DNA from: Monomorium pharaonis
Taxonomy: Eukaryota; Arthropoda; Insecta; Hymenoptera; Formicidae
NCBI RefSeq assembly: GCF_013373865.1
Contig: NC_050469.1
Span: 12,558,740 to 12,622,739 of the forward strand
Length of the DNA stretch: 64,000 bases
Reading direction: 5' to 3'
The notes below the pieces were generated by a model. It searched no databases. It saw nothing but the letters and a program-made list of their open reading frames with translations, and was not told the DNA's origin. Every line of letters starts with the position of its first letter. Position 1 is the first letter of the stretch. Both the position numbers and the translations under genes were made by a program. This document shows positions 28,341-38,085 of the stretch, piece after piece.

Positions 28341-29195
28341 ATAAGCCGGTACTCATACGGCCACTCTCCCCTGTATATCATTTTCCCCGCAAGGAAACCA
28401 AAAAGGAAAAAAAAAACGTACGACGTGGAATGAGAATACCGCAGGAATTTGTGTTATATGTTAAATGGAGCGCGCTGCTTTATTTCTCAGCGCAAACCGC
28501 AACAAATGTTTACCTTTCGAATCGAACCCGGCAGGATACCGAAGAAGACAGCTCACTTTTTCCGAATGACTACTCGGAAAACATTTATCGGCACTCTTAT
28601 ATCAGCGGCCAAGTGGAGCATCGGTCCGTATATCTTGCCCCGCGTAACATGACAGCGCGTAGTACAACTAATCGAATGAGTCGGCGCTTCGCTTACACGA
28701 GGCCATAAAGTAAATACGACGTTTCCCTCTGTCCGATGATTTGCATGCGGATAGGCGTAAGTTTGCATATACATCGCGATGATTGGGATGTCAGTGGATG
28801 AGGCGAACAAATACCCGAGCACGCGTGAAGCGAGCGGATCGATCGTCACCACCCCCCACCCCCTTCCCGGTGGTATAAAGCGAGGATCTACACGTATAAA
28901 CGACCTCTCAATGGTCCTGTAAATGACCCTCTTTTTTTTTTCCTCCTCGCAATAGCGTTTCGCTAAACGCGACTGACATTGATTTGCGTGGCGCGCAATT
29001 AAACGTGTTTCATACGCGAAAATGCAGATATATTCCCCGCACCTACTTCCGCGAACGAGTGGACCGCTTCGCGGTCGATGACAACGGCGTAAACACGACG
29101 TTCTTGCGCCGCGGCGCGGCGGATCGCCCCGTAAAGGCGATCGATGATGTGTACGCGGCGCCGAAGAAGAACGTTCAGATACGGCTGGGCGCTCG

Positions 29196-29197
<2 letters not shown>

Positions 29198-29250
<53 letters not shown>
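29198..29250. repeat. (GA)n microsatellite
   Basis: It is an uninterrupted GA run of 53 bases. It bridges the flanking sequence into long open frames on both strands that should not be read as genes. Confidence 0.97.
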
Positions 29251-29253
<3 letters not shown>

Positions 29254-30061
29254 CGTTTTTCCGCGGTCCTTTCCCGGACGCCGAGCGACTAAAGCGTCGA
29301 TTAAAACATCGAGTAAAACGTGCCGCGCGTTTCTTCTGTCTCTCAGCGGCATGAAATTTGTGCGTCATTCTAACAATGTCCGCTGCCCTAGCTCCGCGGG
29401 CATTCTCACAGCATCGATAGAGTTCAACGGCTGCATCGGCTGCCGCCGGAGAGTGCAGTCATCCGTCAATTAATTACCGCTTACCAGAGCGTAAAGAGCC
29501 GTACGAATGTGAATACCGAAATTAATTGAAGGTAAACTCTGCGTTATCGAGAGGTTTTGCTTACTCGACCTGCCACGGAGGATCGGTAGAATGTATCGGG
29601 GTGTAGGTGCTTCAGATCGTAGAACCGTAACGCGAAGATTTTTCACTTGTTACATACGAGTTGTAAAATGAAAGGAGGAGGTTCGGTCCGCGTTTCGGAA
29701 ACAAAAGGGTGTTAAAGCGTCGAGCGAGCGCGCGCATTTACGCCGTGATGTATGTCGTCGTGAAGATTATTCCGACACGGCTGGCTCGTCGGAAAGATTG
29801 CGCCAGGCCATAGTTAAGGCCGCCCGGCCGGTGAAGTGTCTGCTCCAGTTTGAAAGGGTTAACCGCCGACTCTTTCGAGGGTTGGACGGGCGTTAAGTCC
29901 GCGTACCTCGCGTGTCGTTGTGCGGGCAAAGCCGCCGAACGGTAAGTTCGAGTTTCGGTCGACTGACTTTCGATTCCCGCAGATCCCCGGGTTCCCCGGA
30001 CGAGGCGATCTTTTTAACCGTCCGCTTAACGATCGCTTTAAAGAAACGCGGCGCTAAAACC

Positions 30062-30088
30062 CGTGCGTACGTGCGTGCGTGCGTGCGG
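30062..30088. repeat. (CGTG)n microsatellite
   Basis: About six units of CGTG with one CGTA variant. Confidence 0.92.
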
Positions 30089-30530
30089 TAAATAAGCTTA
30101 ACCTCTCGCGGGGATGAGCGACGACGCGAACGATCTTCTAAAGTCCACCCTTCCAGGCCGCGGGACGGATAAGTACCGTAAGATGGGGTAAGATTGCACC
30201 GGCGGGGAATAATTTTGCATTCCGCAAGAAGACTTTAGGATGCGTTTAGTGCCTGAGAAAGTAAACCGCGAGCGCGCTCCGGTTTCGCGCAACGCCATGT
30301 AGTTAACTTCTTTTCAGACACCGTTTGCCCGTAAAACCACTCTTTACTCATCTGGAACCGGATTTACGTATTCAGACCTTTTATTTTTATATACCGCTGC
30401 GTTTATCTCGAACGAAACGTGCGAGCGGGAGAATGTGTACAGAGGTGGTTTACTTTAATTAAACTAATTTCGTTAATTAATCTTCTTTCTTTGATAAATA
30501 TAATCAATACAACAGATACAATGCGAGTTT

Positions 30531-30894
30531 TACACACAGAAAAAAAAATAGTATAGCCAATAACATATGTGTGATTGCGGGCTGCACGGAGAGAATTTTC
30601 TCTTAAAAATTACCCTGAAAATCGTGGTAATTGTGAGACAACGTAAACTTTGAAGAATTTTACCACACTTTTAACAAAATTTATTAAAATTTTAGTAAAC
30701 TTTGTCAAAAGTATAGTAAAATTCTTCAAGGCTTACGTTGTTCCACAATTACTACGATTTTCAGGGTAATTTTTAAGAGAAAATTCTTTCTATGTACAAT
30801 GTTGATACTGCAACAGCATACATTATTGTATACAATATATCTGTAATTGGCAGCCCGCAATAACATATCTCATTGAATATTTTTTTTCAGTGCA
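30531..30894. mobile_element. outer palindromic MITE, interrupted by a second MITE
   Basis: The left end begins TACACACAGAAAAAAAA and the right end, read on the opposite strand, TGCACTGAAAAAAAA. Both arms then run through a shared block containing aacatat and gcgggctgc (left near 30,562-30,584; right, inverted, near 30,850-30,867). The arms are separated by another element (30,585-30,794), so this copy was split by a later insertion. No coding capacity. Similar ends occur at 37,213-37,431. Confidence 0.65.
30585..30794. mobile_element. palindromic MITE, copy 1 (inner)
   Basis: Two arms of about 100 bases are inverted copies of each other. They start CACGGAGAGAATTTTCTC, run through ACCCTGAAAATCGTGGTAAT and meet at a central acaaaatttattaaaatttta segment. 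The same sequence, same arms and same centre recur at 44,959-45,173, which shows a mobile family rather than a chance hairpin. Non-coding. Confidence 0.85.
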
Positions 30895-32109
30895 TGATTA
30901 TTTTAAAAGTTTTCCGCATCCAACTAAATTTGTTTGTATACCTTAGCAGAACCGGTCTTTCCAAGACAAGATCTATCTTTCGTAAACATTCAGTTTCATT
31001 CGATAACGTTTGGAAAATTGATTCCCACTGGAGCGCAGACTTCAGCCGCGAAATCTACCTGGACTTCGAGGTCCAGGGACTCTGACGGTCCTGCAGGTTG
31101 AAGCGAGAACAAAGCGGAGGCGAGTTCACCGGGCGATTAAACGTGGCTTGCGGTGCTAGCGACGACGACGACGACGACGGGTGCAACGCAATTACGCGCG
31201 TGCGATGCGGCGCAGTTTTCCTCGCGCCTTCGCCCGGGGCTACGCGCGCGGAGGCAGAAGCGCAGCGCGCGTTCAGGCCGCGCCGGAATAAAAATGTTTC
31301 CTGCCTGTCGGTGGGTAACGGAATTGAAAGACGATGGCGGCGGCGATGCGACGTAGCGGGGAATCGCGGATCGCGCCGGAGAAGCCCCTCGCGGGCATCT
31401 CGTGCTCGGTTCATTTCACTTCCCAACGACGTAATCTTCCCCGAGCGGCGAGCGGCGAAATAGCGCCGTGTTCCCGCGGTCGCAGAGGCGGGCGAAGGTA
31501 TGAAAAAAATCCGAAACGCGCGCCCCCGCGAGACAGATTTGACGCGAGTGATTTGATAATTGTCCGCCGGAATAATGGACGCGAGGGCGGGGAACTCTCC
31601 GGTTGCGCGGCGTCGCGAGCCGAAGGACGGGTCTTGATCTCGGAAGAGCGGAATGAAACGAACGGTAAATCCTTGGGAAATCCCGAGGAGGCCTCGTACC
31701 GTAATGTAACCAGATATTTCTCCCTCGCACGTCGGGATGACATCTCATTATTTAATATCGTTTGCGATAGGAGTGAGGGCCTGTCGCACGGCAATTGGCG
31801 CGAAATAATCCCTAATATCGAAACCCTATAGCACGAGTGGGAATCGCATACGCGTCGGTTGCAATCCGCCGGTGATGAATCCCTCTATTTCGACGCGTGA
31901 GCTTCATTTGCGCGTGACTTGCGGCTTCGCACGCTGAGTATATTCACGGCGGTATGCACTTGTGCATCGCGGTACATACCTCGTGGCGTCGCGCGTTTTT
32001 CTACTCCTCGACGCAGTAACGCGAGGCTGAATCATTAATGCGTTCGCGCGCTCCCCGTAATGCGCAGGAGATATAATCTGAAAATTTACAAAATATTTTT
32101 CGCTCTGCG

Positions 32110-32112
32110 TTT

Positions 32113-32145
<33 letters not shown>

Positions 32146-32147
32146 TT
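32110..32147. repeat. poly-T tract
   Basis: A nearly pure T run with three C interruptions; on the minus strand an A-rich tail-like tract. I found no retroposed sequence attached to it. Confidence 0.9.
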
Positions 32148-33031
32148 AAGACCGCGGGGGAATTACTGCCCGTCTCCGCGTTTCGCGATCGCGCGTGCGG
32201 CGAGATGCGCGAGAATGATTGATGCGTTACAACGGCGTTAGATTCACCCACGGAACAAATACGATGCAATCTATAAATGTTCGCGCAAACATCCGCCCGC
32301 GGAATCTAGATTTTGTTTCTCTATTAGGTTACACATGTTTACGCCGCTTGACCGTTCGAGGGTTCACGGTAGTAATTCCAACTGCGTCTGATAGAGCGAA
32401 CGGAATATTATTCCTGGAATTTAGCGTATTAATCGAGACTACCATTAGATTAGGATTCCATAAAACTCCCGAAGCATCTTAATTGTGTTTATCGGGAGCG
32501 CCATGGGCGATTTCCGCCTCGCTGCCCGCATATTCGCATAAAGTGAATTATGTTTCCTCGTAGTATTATTCAACACATATCGTTATATATTTTCCGGTAC
32601 CGTTATACTTATATCAAAAAATATAAAGCTTCCAGAAAGTTGCAGAATGCTCATCGATTTTAATTTAACCGATCTGTGTTGAAACAAATACTCATTTTTC
32701 ATGTCCATAAAGACATAAAGATACTAAACAAACCCGTTTTTTTTAAATTGTATCTGTTCAATATTATATATTTTTATTTAATATAAACATTAATTACAAA
32801 AATATAAGAAATGAATAATAGAGACAAACCTTTAACAGATTGCATTTTGTTGTGTAAGTGTTAGCGCTTTAAATTTTGAATGCATTTTATGCAACTGATA
32901 TAATCGTCAACTTTACATTTTCTTTAAAGATTTAGATATTGTACAATATTTTACATTTATTATATACGCATATTTATTATATATAAATATTAAATTGATT
33001 ATTAACAGAAGAAGTATCAACAAATAATTCC

Positions 33032-33250
33032 TTATATTTTTAATTATTTCAATTTATAAATTTGTGATGCTTTTAAAGGCAACTTAGGGAATCTACAGAG
33101 ATACGATTTAGGTGTTTGGTTGTTAAAAAAACCTTTGCAGCATATTGCAAAAAAGCTTGTAATAAGTTAATTTGTTCTTGGTAAAAGGCTAACTTAGTAC
33201 CTGAAGCTATAATTTCCAACGATTATTTGCATACAAATGTATCAAATGAT
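33032..33250 (+). repeat. fragment of a diverged interspersed repeat, second and third partners
   Basis: Bases 33,138-33,240 parallel 28,190-28,310. Bases 33,032-33,083 (tatatttttaattatttc then gatgcttttaaaggcaac) parallel 37,592-37,643 (tatatttgtaattatttt then gatgctttcgaaggcgac). So one AT-rich segment carries two stretches found separately elsewhere in the window. Confidence 0.4.
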
Positions 33251-33644
33251 CGTATCGAGTGAAAAGTACAAAAAAAAAAAGGTCACTTAAACGCAGTCGA
33301 CAACTCTTCCTTATGATGTACATACCGCAACAAACAGGACATGCGTTGGTTTTAATTATAAATTCAAAGTCTCACGACTTTGAGAGAATCCAGATACCGG
33401 TTAGCTGATCAAAGGAAAAAAAAAGGTGACTGCGAAAGTGGAAGCGAAACGTGTCATTCACGGCCGGGCTGGCGCGTCTCGCTCCGCGCGTGCTCTGAAA
33501 AACTGGATGGCGGCTTAATTGCGCGCACGTCGGCGTGTCGTTCGAAGCGATCGGCGATCCGCCGGCGTACCTCGCGCGGTGGTGCGTGCAACGCACCGCG
33601 TGATACGCACACGGCGATCGCGTACATATCGCCTATACACACAA

Positions 33645-33668
33645 ACACACACACACACACACACACAC
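33645..33668. repeat. (AC)n microsatellite, left of the inserted MITE
   Basis: Twelve AC units end where the palindromic element begins; CA units resume at 33,834. Confidence 0.93.
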
Positions 33669-33830
33669 TGAGAAAAGTATTTGGTGAAATTAACCAGAAT
33701 TCTGGTGAATAATCGTGTGATCGTATTTCTGATTAATCTCACCAGAATTCAAATTCAGCTTACTAAACCGTATAGTGAATAATCGTGTAACCAGAATTCT
33801 GGTTAATTTCACCAGATATTTTTCTCAATG
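33666..33830. mobile_element. palindromic MITE inserted in a CA microsatellite
   Basis: The left arm starts CACTGAGAAAAGTATTTGG and continues GTGAAATTAACCAGAATTCT. The right arm is its inverted copy and ends tatttttctcaatg. Inside, gtgaataatcgtgt occurs twice in the same orientation. (CA)n lies on both sides (33,645-33,668 and 33,834-33,850), which suggests that the element landed in a microsatellite and split it. Non-coding, 165 bases. Confidence 0.75.
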
Positions 33831-33833
33831 CAT

Positions 33834-33861
33834 ACACACACACACACACATATATATATAT
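33834..33861. repeat. (AC)n-(AT)n microsatellite, right of the inserted MITE
   Basis: It continues the CA array after the element and passes into TA units. Confidence 0.93.
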
Positions 33862-34565
33862 TGTTGCACTTCGCGTACGCGGATGATGCGGCTCCACGAC
33901 GCCACGTGATTAACAGCCATCATCATAATCGTGTAGCGCGGCCCGCGATCCGCGGCCTGGTCGAGTTCATCCCACGCCTAACACCTTCCGTTCCATTTAC
34001 CGGCGCGGCGGCGAACGGGCCGAACGAATAATAATTACATCATGCGCTCGTGAGTGCCCCCCGCGGGACGTTTCGCGAAATTATCGATCGCTGCCAATGC
34101 GCTCGGCGGCAATAATTAATATCACGCGATGCACCCGAGACGCGGGCGCGGGATGGGTCGGGTGCTGGACGCGATCCTTCGATCCCTCGGCGAACAGGTG
34201 AGCGACGTGGGAACCGCGCGCGGGCGATGGGATTATCGATCGTTTCTGTAACGCGTAGCGCAAACATCGCGAACGAGAAACCGGCAGTGCTTATCGCCAA
34301 TGCCTCGAGGATGACGCCGAGGGCCAGACGCGTATCGGCGAGTGATCGGCATACATGGAATATTTATTTCGGTATCGATCAAAATACAAACTTTTCTGTT
34401 CTGTTAGTTTAAAGCACGAGTCGAGCCAGCGAGTCGATCGCTCGTATGCTGATCCTATTCTGTCCGTTCAATAGCCGCGAACTCATCGTTGCACGTGTCG
34501 CGCAGATGAGATCCTGTCCTCGTCTCTTCGAGGACGCCCCATTTAAACCTTTGCGATCTCGAGAC

Positions 34566-34602
<37 letters not shown>
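34566..34602. repeat. (GA)n microsatellite
   Basis: A GA run with one AAA interruption. Confidence 0.95.
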
Positions 34603-34607
<5 letters not shown>

Positions 34608-35084
34608 TTATGTCACCCCGGGTAATTCAGTCAAGTGCGCCGCCGCGCGTTCGTACGTTTAAGCAGCTGCTTAGGCGCCGCGCGGAGAAGTGTGTCGTAA
34701 ATCATGCGGCGAGAGACACGACTCACACTCCTTTGAATGACGACACTCGATGAAGTATGAGCAACGAACCGCGGCGACCGGGATGGGACGTTAATTTCCT
34801 CGATCGCGAAAGACGCCGTGACGAAAAAGCGAGTAAAGCGTCGGCGTGATTGTCGCCTAACGATAATCGCGACACCCCTCGCCCACCCCTCCCGCGCCAC
34901 TTCGTACAATTAACGGCGACGATAAATTAATTATTATAATTATGTATGTGCCATTATCCCATTATCCCGGTTGACAACCGATGTAATCGCGGCGGCTCGG
35001 ATTCCGTTGCGCGCCGGGATAAGATGAATTTTCCCATTTAATACCTCCGCGAGGTATTTATAATCATCTTACGCGCGAGCAATA

Positions 35085-35087
<3 letters not shown>

Positions 35088-35118
<31 letters not shown>
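35088..35118. repeat. (TC)n microsatellite
   Basis: A perfect TC run of about 31 bases. Confidence 0.95.
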
Positions 35119-35120
<2 letters not shown>

Positions 35121-37212
35121 GACTGCTATCAAGGCATCATCCTTGTCATCGTCTAACATATTGCAGAAGAAGACGAATCGGCGACGCAGACCGTTACGCG
35201 GTGATAATTATCGTTTAATCGCTCCGGCGATGCGGGGTACATTTCCATTTCTTCTTAATTCACCCTTTTGCCTTAATGCGAAAATAATGGGATTACATTA
35301 CGGACGTCGTTAAATAAGTTTTTGGCGGGTAACGCGTCGTGCGTGCGTGCTGACCGCGCGCGCGCGGCAAAAGGCGTTTTATTAGCAAACTGGATTCTGA
35401 ATCAGGTATCGCAATTAAAGTTCGTTGCACGTTTATGTCTCCGGCCGCAATAAATGTTAATTTATTTGACAACGCGTTAAATTCAAATTTAATAACAAGA
35501 TTAATAACAAAATTATAGGGAGGTATTTAGAATCTGTGTGGTAATCCTATTAGTTTCTCGACCGCAGATGAGACCCAGGTTTCGCTAAAGCATCGCTGTA
35601 TTATTTAATCTCGCGTGCGTTCTTAGCGCGCTCTCCGATCTGATGCGAGTAATTTCCCCCGGCGCAACTTCGCTATCTGGCATGCTGGAAGCATTCCACT
35701 CTTTTTTTTCCCTTCCTTCAAAACTACTGCTTAACCGTCCGAGATGAAACGTTCGCGACTGTCCGCGTCCGGGCCGTCTCGTAACCCAAGTAATACGCGC
35801 TTAAACTTTCCGACGATAACGTCTCGGAAAACCACGGTCAGCCGATTCCCGTGACCCTGGGAAAATCGCAAAAGGGGGAGAGAGAGAGAACGATCGAGCC
35901 GCATTGATAACGGCGCTATTCAACTACTGGCAGTAATTATTATTGTTACAACACGATGAAAGTGCAGATAATTTCTACTCGAGGATAGTGGAGCGAGATG
36001 AAGTCTCCGCAGCATTTGCGGGCAGGCCCAAGTATGAAAGATTCAGCGACATGACGTGCACCGACTTGCAAACTCTCGTTGCTCGTGCACGGAGCGCGTC
36101 CCCGCTTAACTTCTCAACGTCTTCGAGACGGGGAACCTCTCGAGATTAAAGAGTGATAAGTAGCACGGTCAAAGATTAGATTATATTAGATTAATCCCCG
36201 TACTTTGCATCTCACGCATCTTTGCACGAAACAGTCGCGGTATGATTGCAGGTAAGCGAGGAGAGTCGCTTATTGAATACAGCATGTGAGATTAAACCGC
36301 CGTATTTACGAGATTTAATCAAAGAGGGATTATCTCATTATCCGCAAAAAGAGCAAAGCATCTCTGTAGATTTTAAACGTGAGTATAGACCAGCGATAGG
36401 CCACAAGTAATAGCAAGGAGCGTAACAAAAAGTAGAAAACTCTACGAATTACCGTGAATTTCGACCCAGTTAGATGATTCAGAGGAAAAGAGGACGGAGA
36501 TTGATATGAACAATTGTCCGGGACGCGAGGTCGCCGAGCGCGTGCGAATAGCGCGAGATTGCCGGCGGTTACAGACCGAAAAGGTCTGTAAACGGCGAGT
36601 GAGTGCGGAGGCAAGAAACTCATTTGAAGTTCACGCAGAAGTAGCAAGGGAACGAAGGTGCATTGGAAGTAGCAGCGGAGGCAGCAGGAGAGATGAGTCA
36701 CATCCTAGATGAAGTCGCGATGGAGGAAAAAAAAAAACGTGAAAACAAGAAGTCCGCGACGTTGCGGGTCATCTTTGTGATGCTCTTACTTCACCGACTA
36801 CGTCACGATTCACGTTACTTAAGTTTCATAGTAGTGTGCGCGATGTGTACGATTTACAAGGGAGACTGTCTGAATGTGTACCGCGTCATATATTTTATAG
36901 AGGATCCTGGAGAACATTATTGATTTTTTTGTGTTAAAAAATATCTTTAAATTGACTTTACAAAATTCCAAGTCCTTTCAGATAATCAAAGGACAAGTCC
37001 CTTGTCCTCTTCATTTCTATACTTTGATAATGTAATCATACAATTTTATACCGAATTTTTATATTTTTATTTAAAAAAGTTTATATTTTAGGAAAAATAG
37101 TTTACATTTATATTTATAATTATTATTAAAAGATTGAATCTATATTTTTATAAAATCTATTAAATTTCCTCAAAGAATATTAATGTAAGATGATAAATAT
37201 TAATAGTAAAAC

Positions 37213-37431
37213 TACACTGAGAAAAATAAGTTGTTAATTTGACTAAATTTTTTAGCTTAATTAAATTTGTTTAATTCAAATATTTGTGTGCTTCACTCAA
37301 ATATACATATAAAGATTTGATTTAAAATTCAAATATTTTATGTATTATAGTTAAATGAATAAATACTTGAATTAAAGAAATTTAATTGAGTTGAAAAATT
37401 TAGTCAAATTAACAACTTTTTTTTCAGTGTA
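37213..37431. mobile_element. palindromic AT-rich MITE
   Basis: It is bounded by TA on both sides, with ends CACTGAGAAAAATAAGTTG and the inverted AACTTTTTTTTCAGTG. The arms match through GTTAATTTGACTAAATTTT and remain recognisable for about 80 bases. Terminal inverted repeats next to TA fit the Tc1/mariner target rule, so I infer a non-autonomous member of that superfamily. It lies about 600 bases before the first recovered ZP-gene exon. Confidence 0.75.
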
Positions 37432-37591
37432 ATAATAAACAAAATATGTTAGTTGCAAAAATAAATTCAAGTCAGTTTTATTTTGCAGTGTTATTATCTT
37501 TTACTATTACAATTATTTATTAAATATAAAATTGTTCTTTGATCCTTCTTTTAATTTTAATTATTAATAAAATATATATAGTTAATGATTT

Positions 37592-37643
37592 TTTATATTT
37601 GTAATTATTTTAATTCGTAACTTTGATGCTTTCGAAGGCGACA
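37592..37643 (+). repeat. short copy of an interspersed repeat
   Basis: It matches 33,032-33,083 over about 50 bases in the same orientation, ending in gatgctttcgaaggcgac. It sits between the palindromic element at 37.2-37.4 kb and the ZP gene. Confidence 0.4.
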
Positions 37644-38039
37644 GAACTCTTTCCGGATATTTGTGTTTTCTTCTTTCCTATCTTATTATTGTATTCGTTC
37701 CACTGTAACACCCTTCTTGCGGATGTCTTGTCCGCTCGGAGGCTTCTGCTACTATCGTAAGCGCTTTCCTTCGTATAACGGCCTCTGCATGAGCGTCCTT
37801 GGTCACGCCGGTGTAAGAGAGTTACGTTCAAACCCACAACTCTCAAGCCGCATTTCACGAGCAGTGACCTAGTATACGATACAATTTGAATTTAAAATGA
37901 GGAGACGTTTATATGTATCAAAAAATATTTCGCTACGCAATCTCGGGAATATCATTGCTTCACGATACGTCTTGCGTAATTCTTGAGGCTTTCAAACTTT
38001 CTATATCATTTTAATGACAAATAACATATTGTGTTGCAG

Positions 38040-38085
38040 ATACATCTGCGTCTGGATGCTGACGGCGGTTACATTGAGGTGTCAG
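38040..38085 (+). CDS. ZP gene exon: signal-peptide core
   Basis: The acceptor is ttgcag before 38040 and the donor is gtaaat at 38086. The first base completes a codon begun in an unseen upstream exon. The rest reads YICVWMLTAVTLRCQ, a hydrophobic stretch that suits the core of a signal peptide, with cleavage expected near the join to the next exon. The in-frame ATG at 38056 could be a start, but it would leave only ten residues before the hydrophilic part, too short for a signal peptide, so I infer an upstream start exon. The 90-base intron that follows is the shortest in the gene. Confidence 0.75.

Larger units (their letters stand above)
25431..30530. other. no supported gene
   Basis: AT-rich at 25.43-25.6 kb and 27.8-28.25 kb, otherwise CpG-rich, with the TAG/GGA and GA microsatellites and an old repeat fragment at 28.17-28.34 kb. 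A 92-codon open frame at 28,430-28,708 is the most protein-like of the unsupported frames here. Confidence 0.6.
30895..37212. other. no supported gene; upstream flank of the ZP gene
   Basis: CpG-rich at 31.1-32.5 and 33.4-36.3 kb, AT-rich at 32.5-33.3 kb, with the MITE in the CA array. The missing ZP-gene start exon may lie here or further upstream; a weak candidate ATG at 36,720 is discussed in the findings. Confidence 0.55.

Noticed and set aside
28553..29368. A 271-codon open frame on the minus strand
   Set aside because: It is held open by the (GA)n microsatellite, which reads as Ser-Leu repeats. Composition on both sides of the repeat is not gene-like and other frames are equally open.
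36503..36610. ATG frame ending near a strong gtgagt donor as the missing start exon
   Set aside because: In the ATG frame the donor is phase 0, which does not fit the 38,040 exon; the frame that would fit contains a stop and has no ATG.
37720..37790. ATG frame at 37,723 ending at a good donor (gtaagc) as the missing ZP-gene start exon
   Set aside because: The donor is in phase 1, while the 38,040 exon needs two bases from the previous exon. Joining them runs into a stop within a few codons.
38056..38058. ATG in the first recovered ZP-gene exon as the start codon
   Set aside because: It would leave a ten-residue hydrophobic piece before the acidic region and exclude the hydrophobic residues just upstream. 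A secreted ZP protein needs a longer signal peptide, so an upstream start is more likely.
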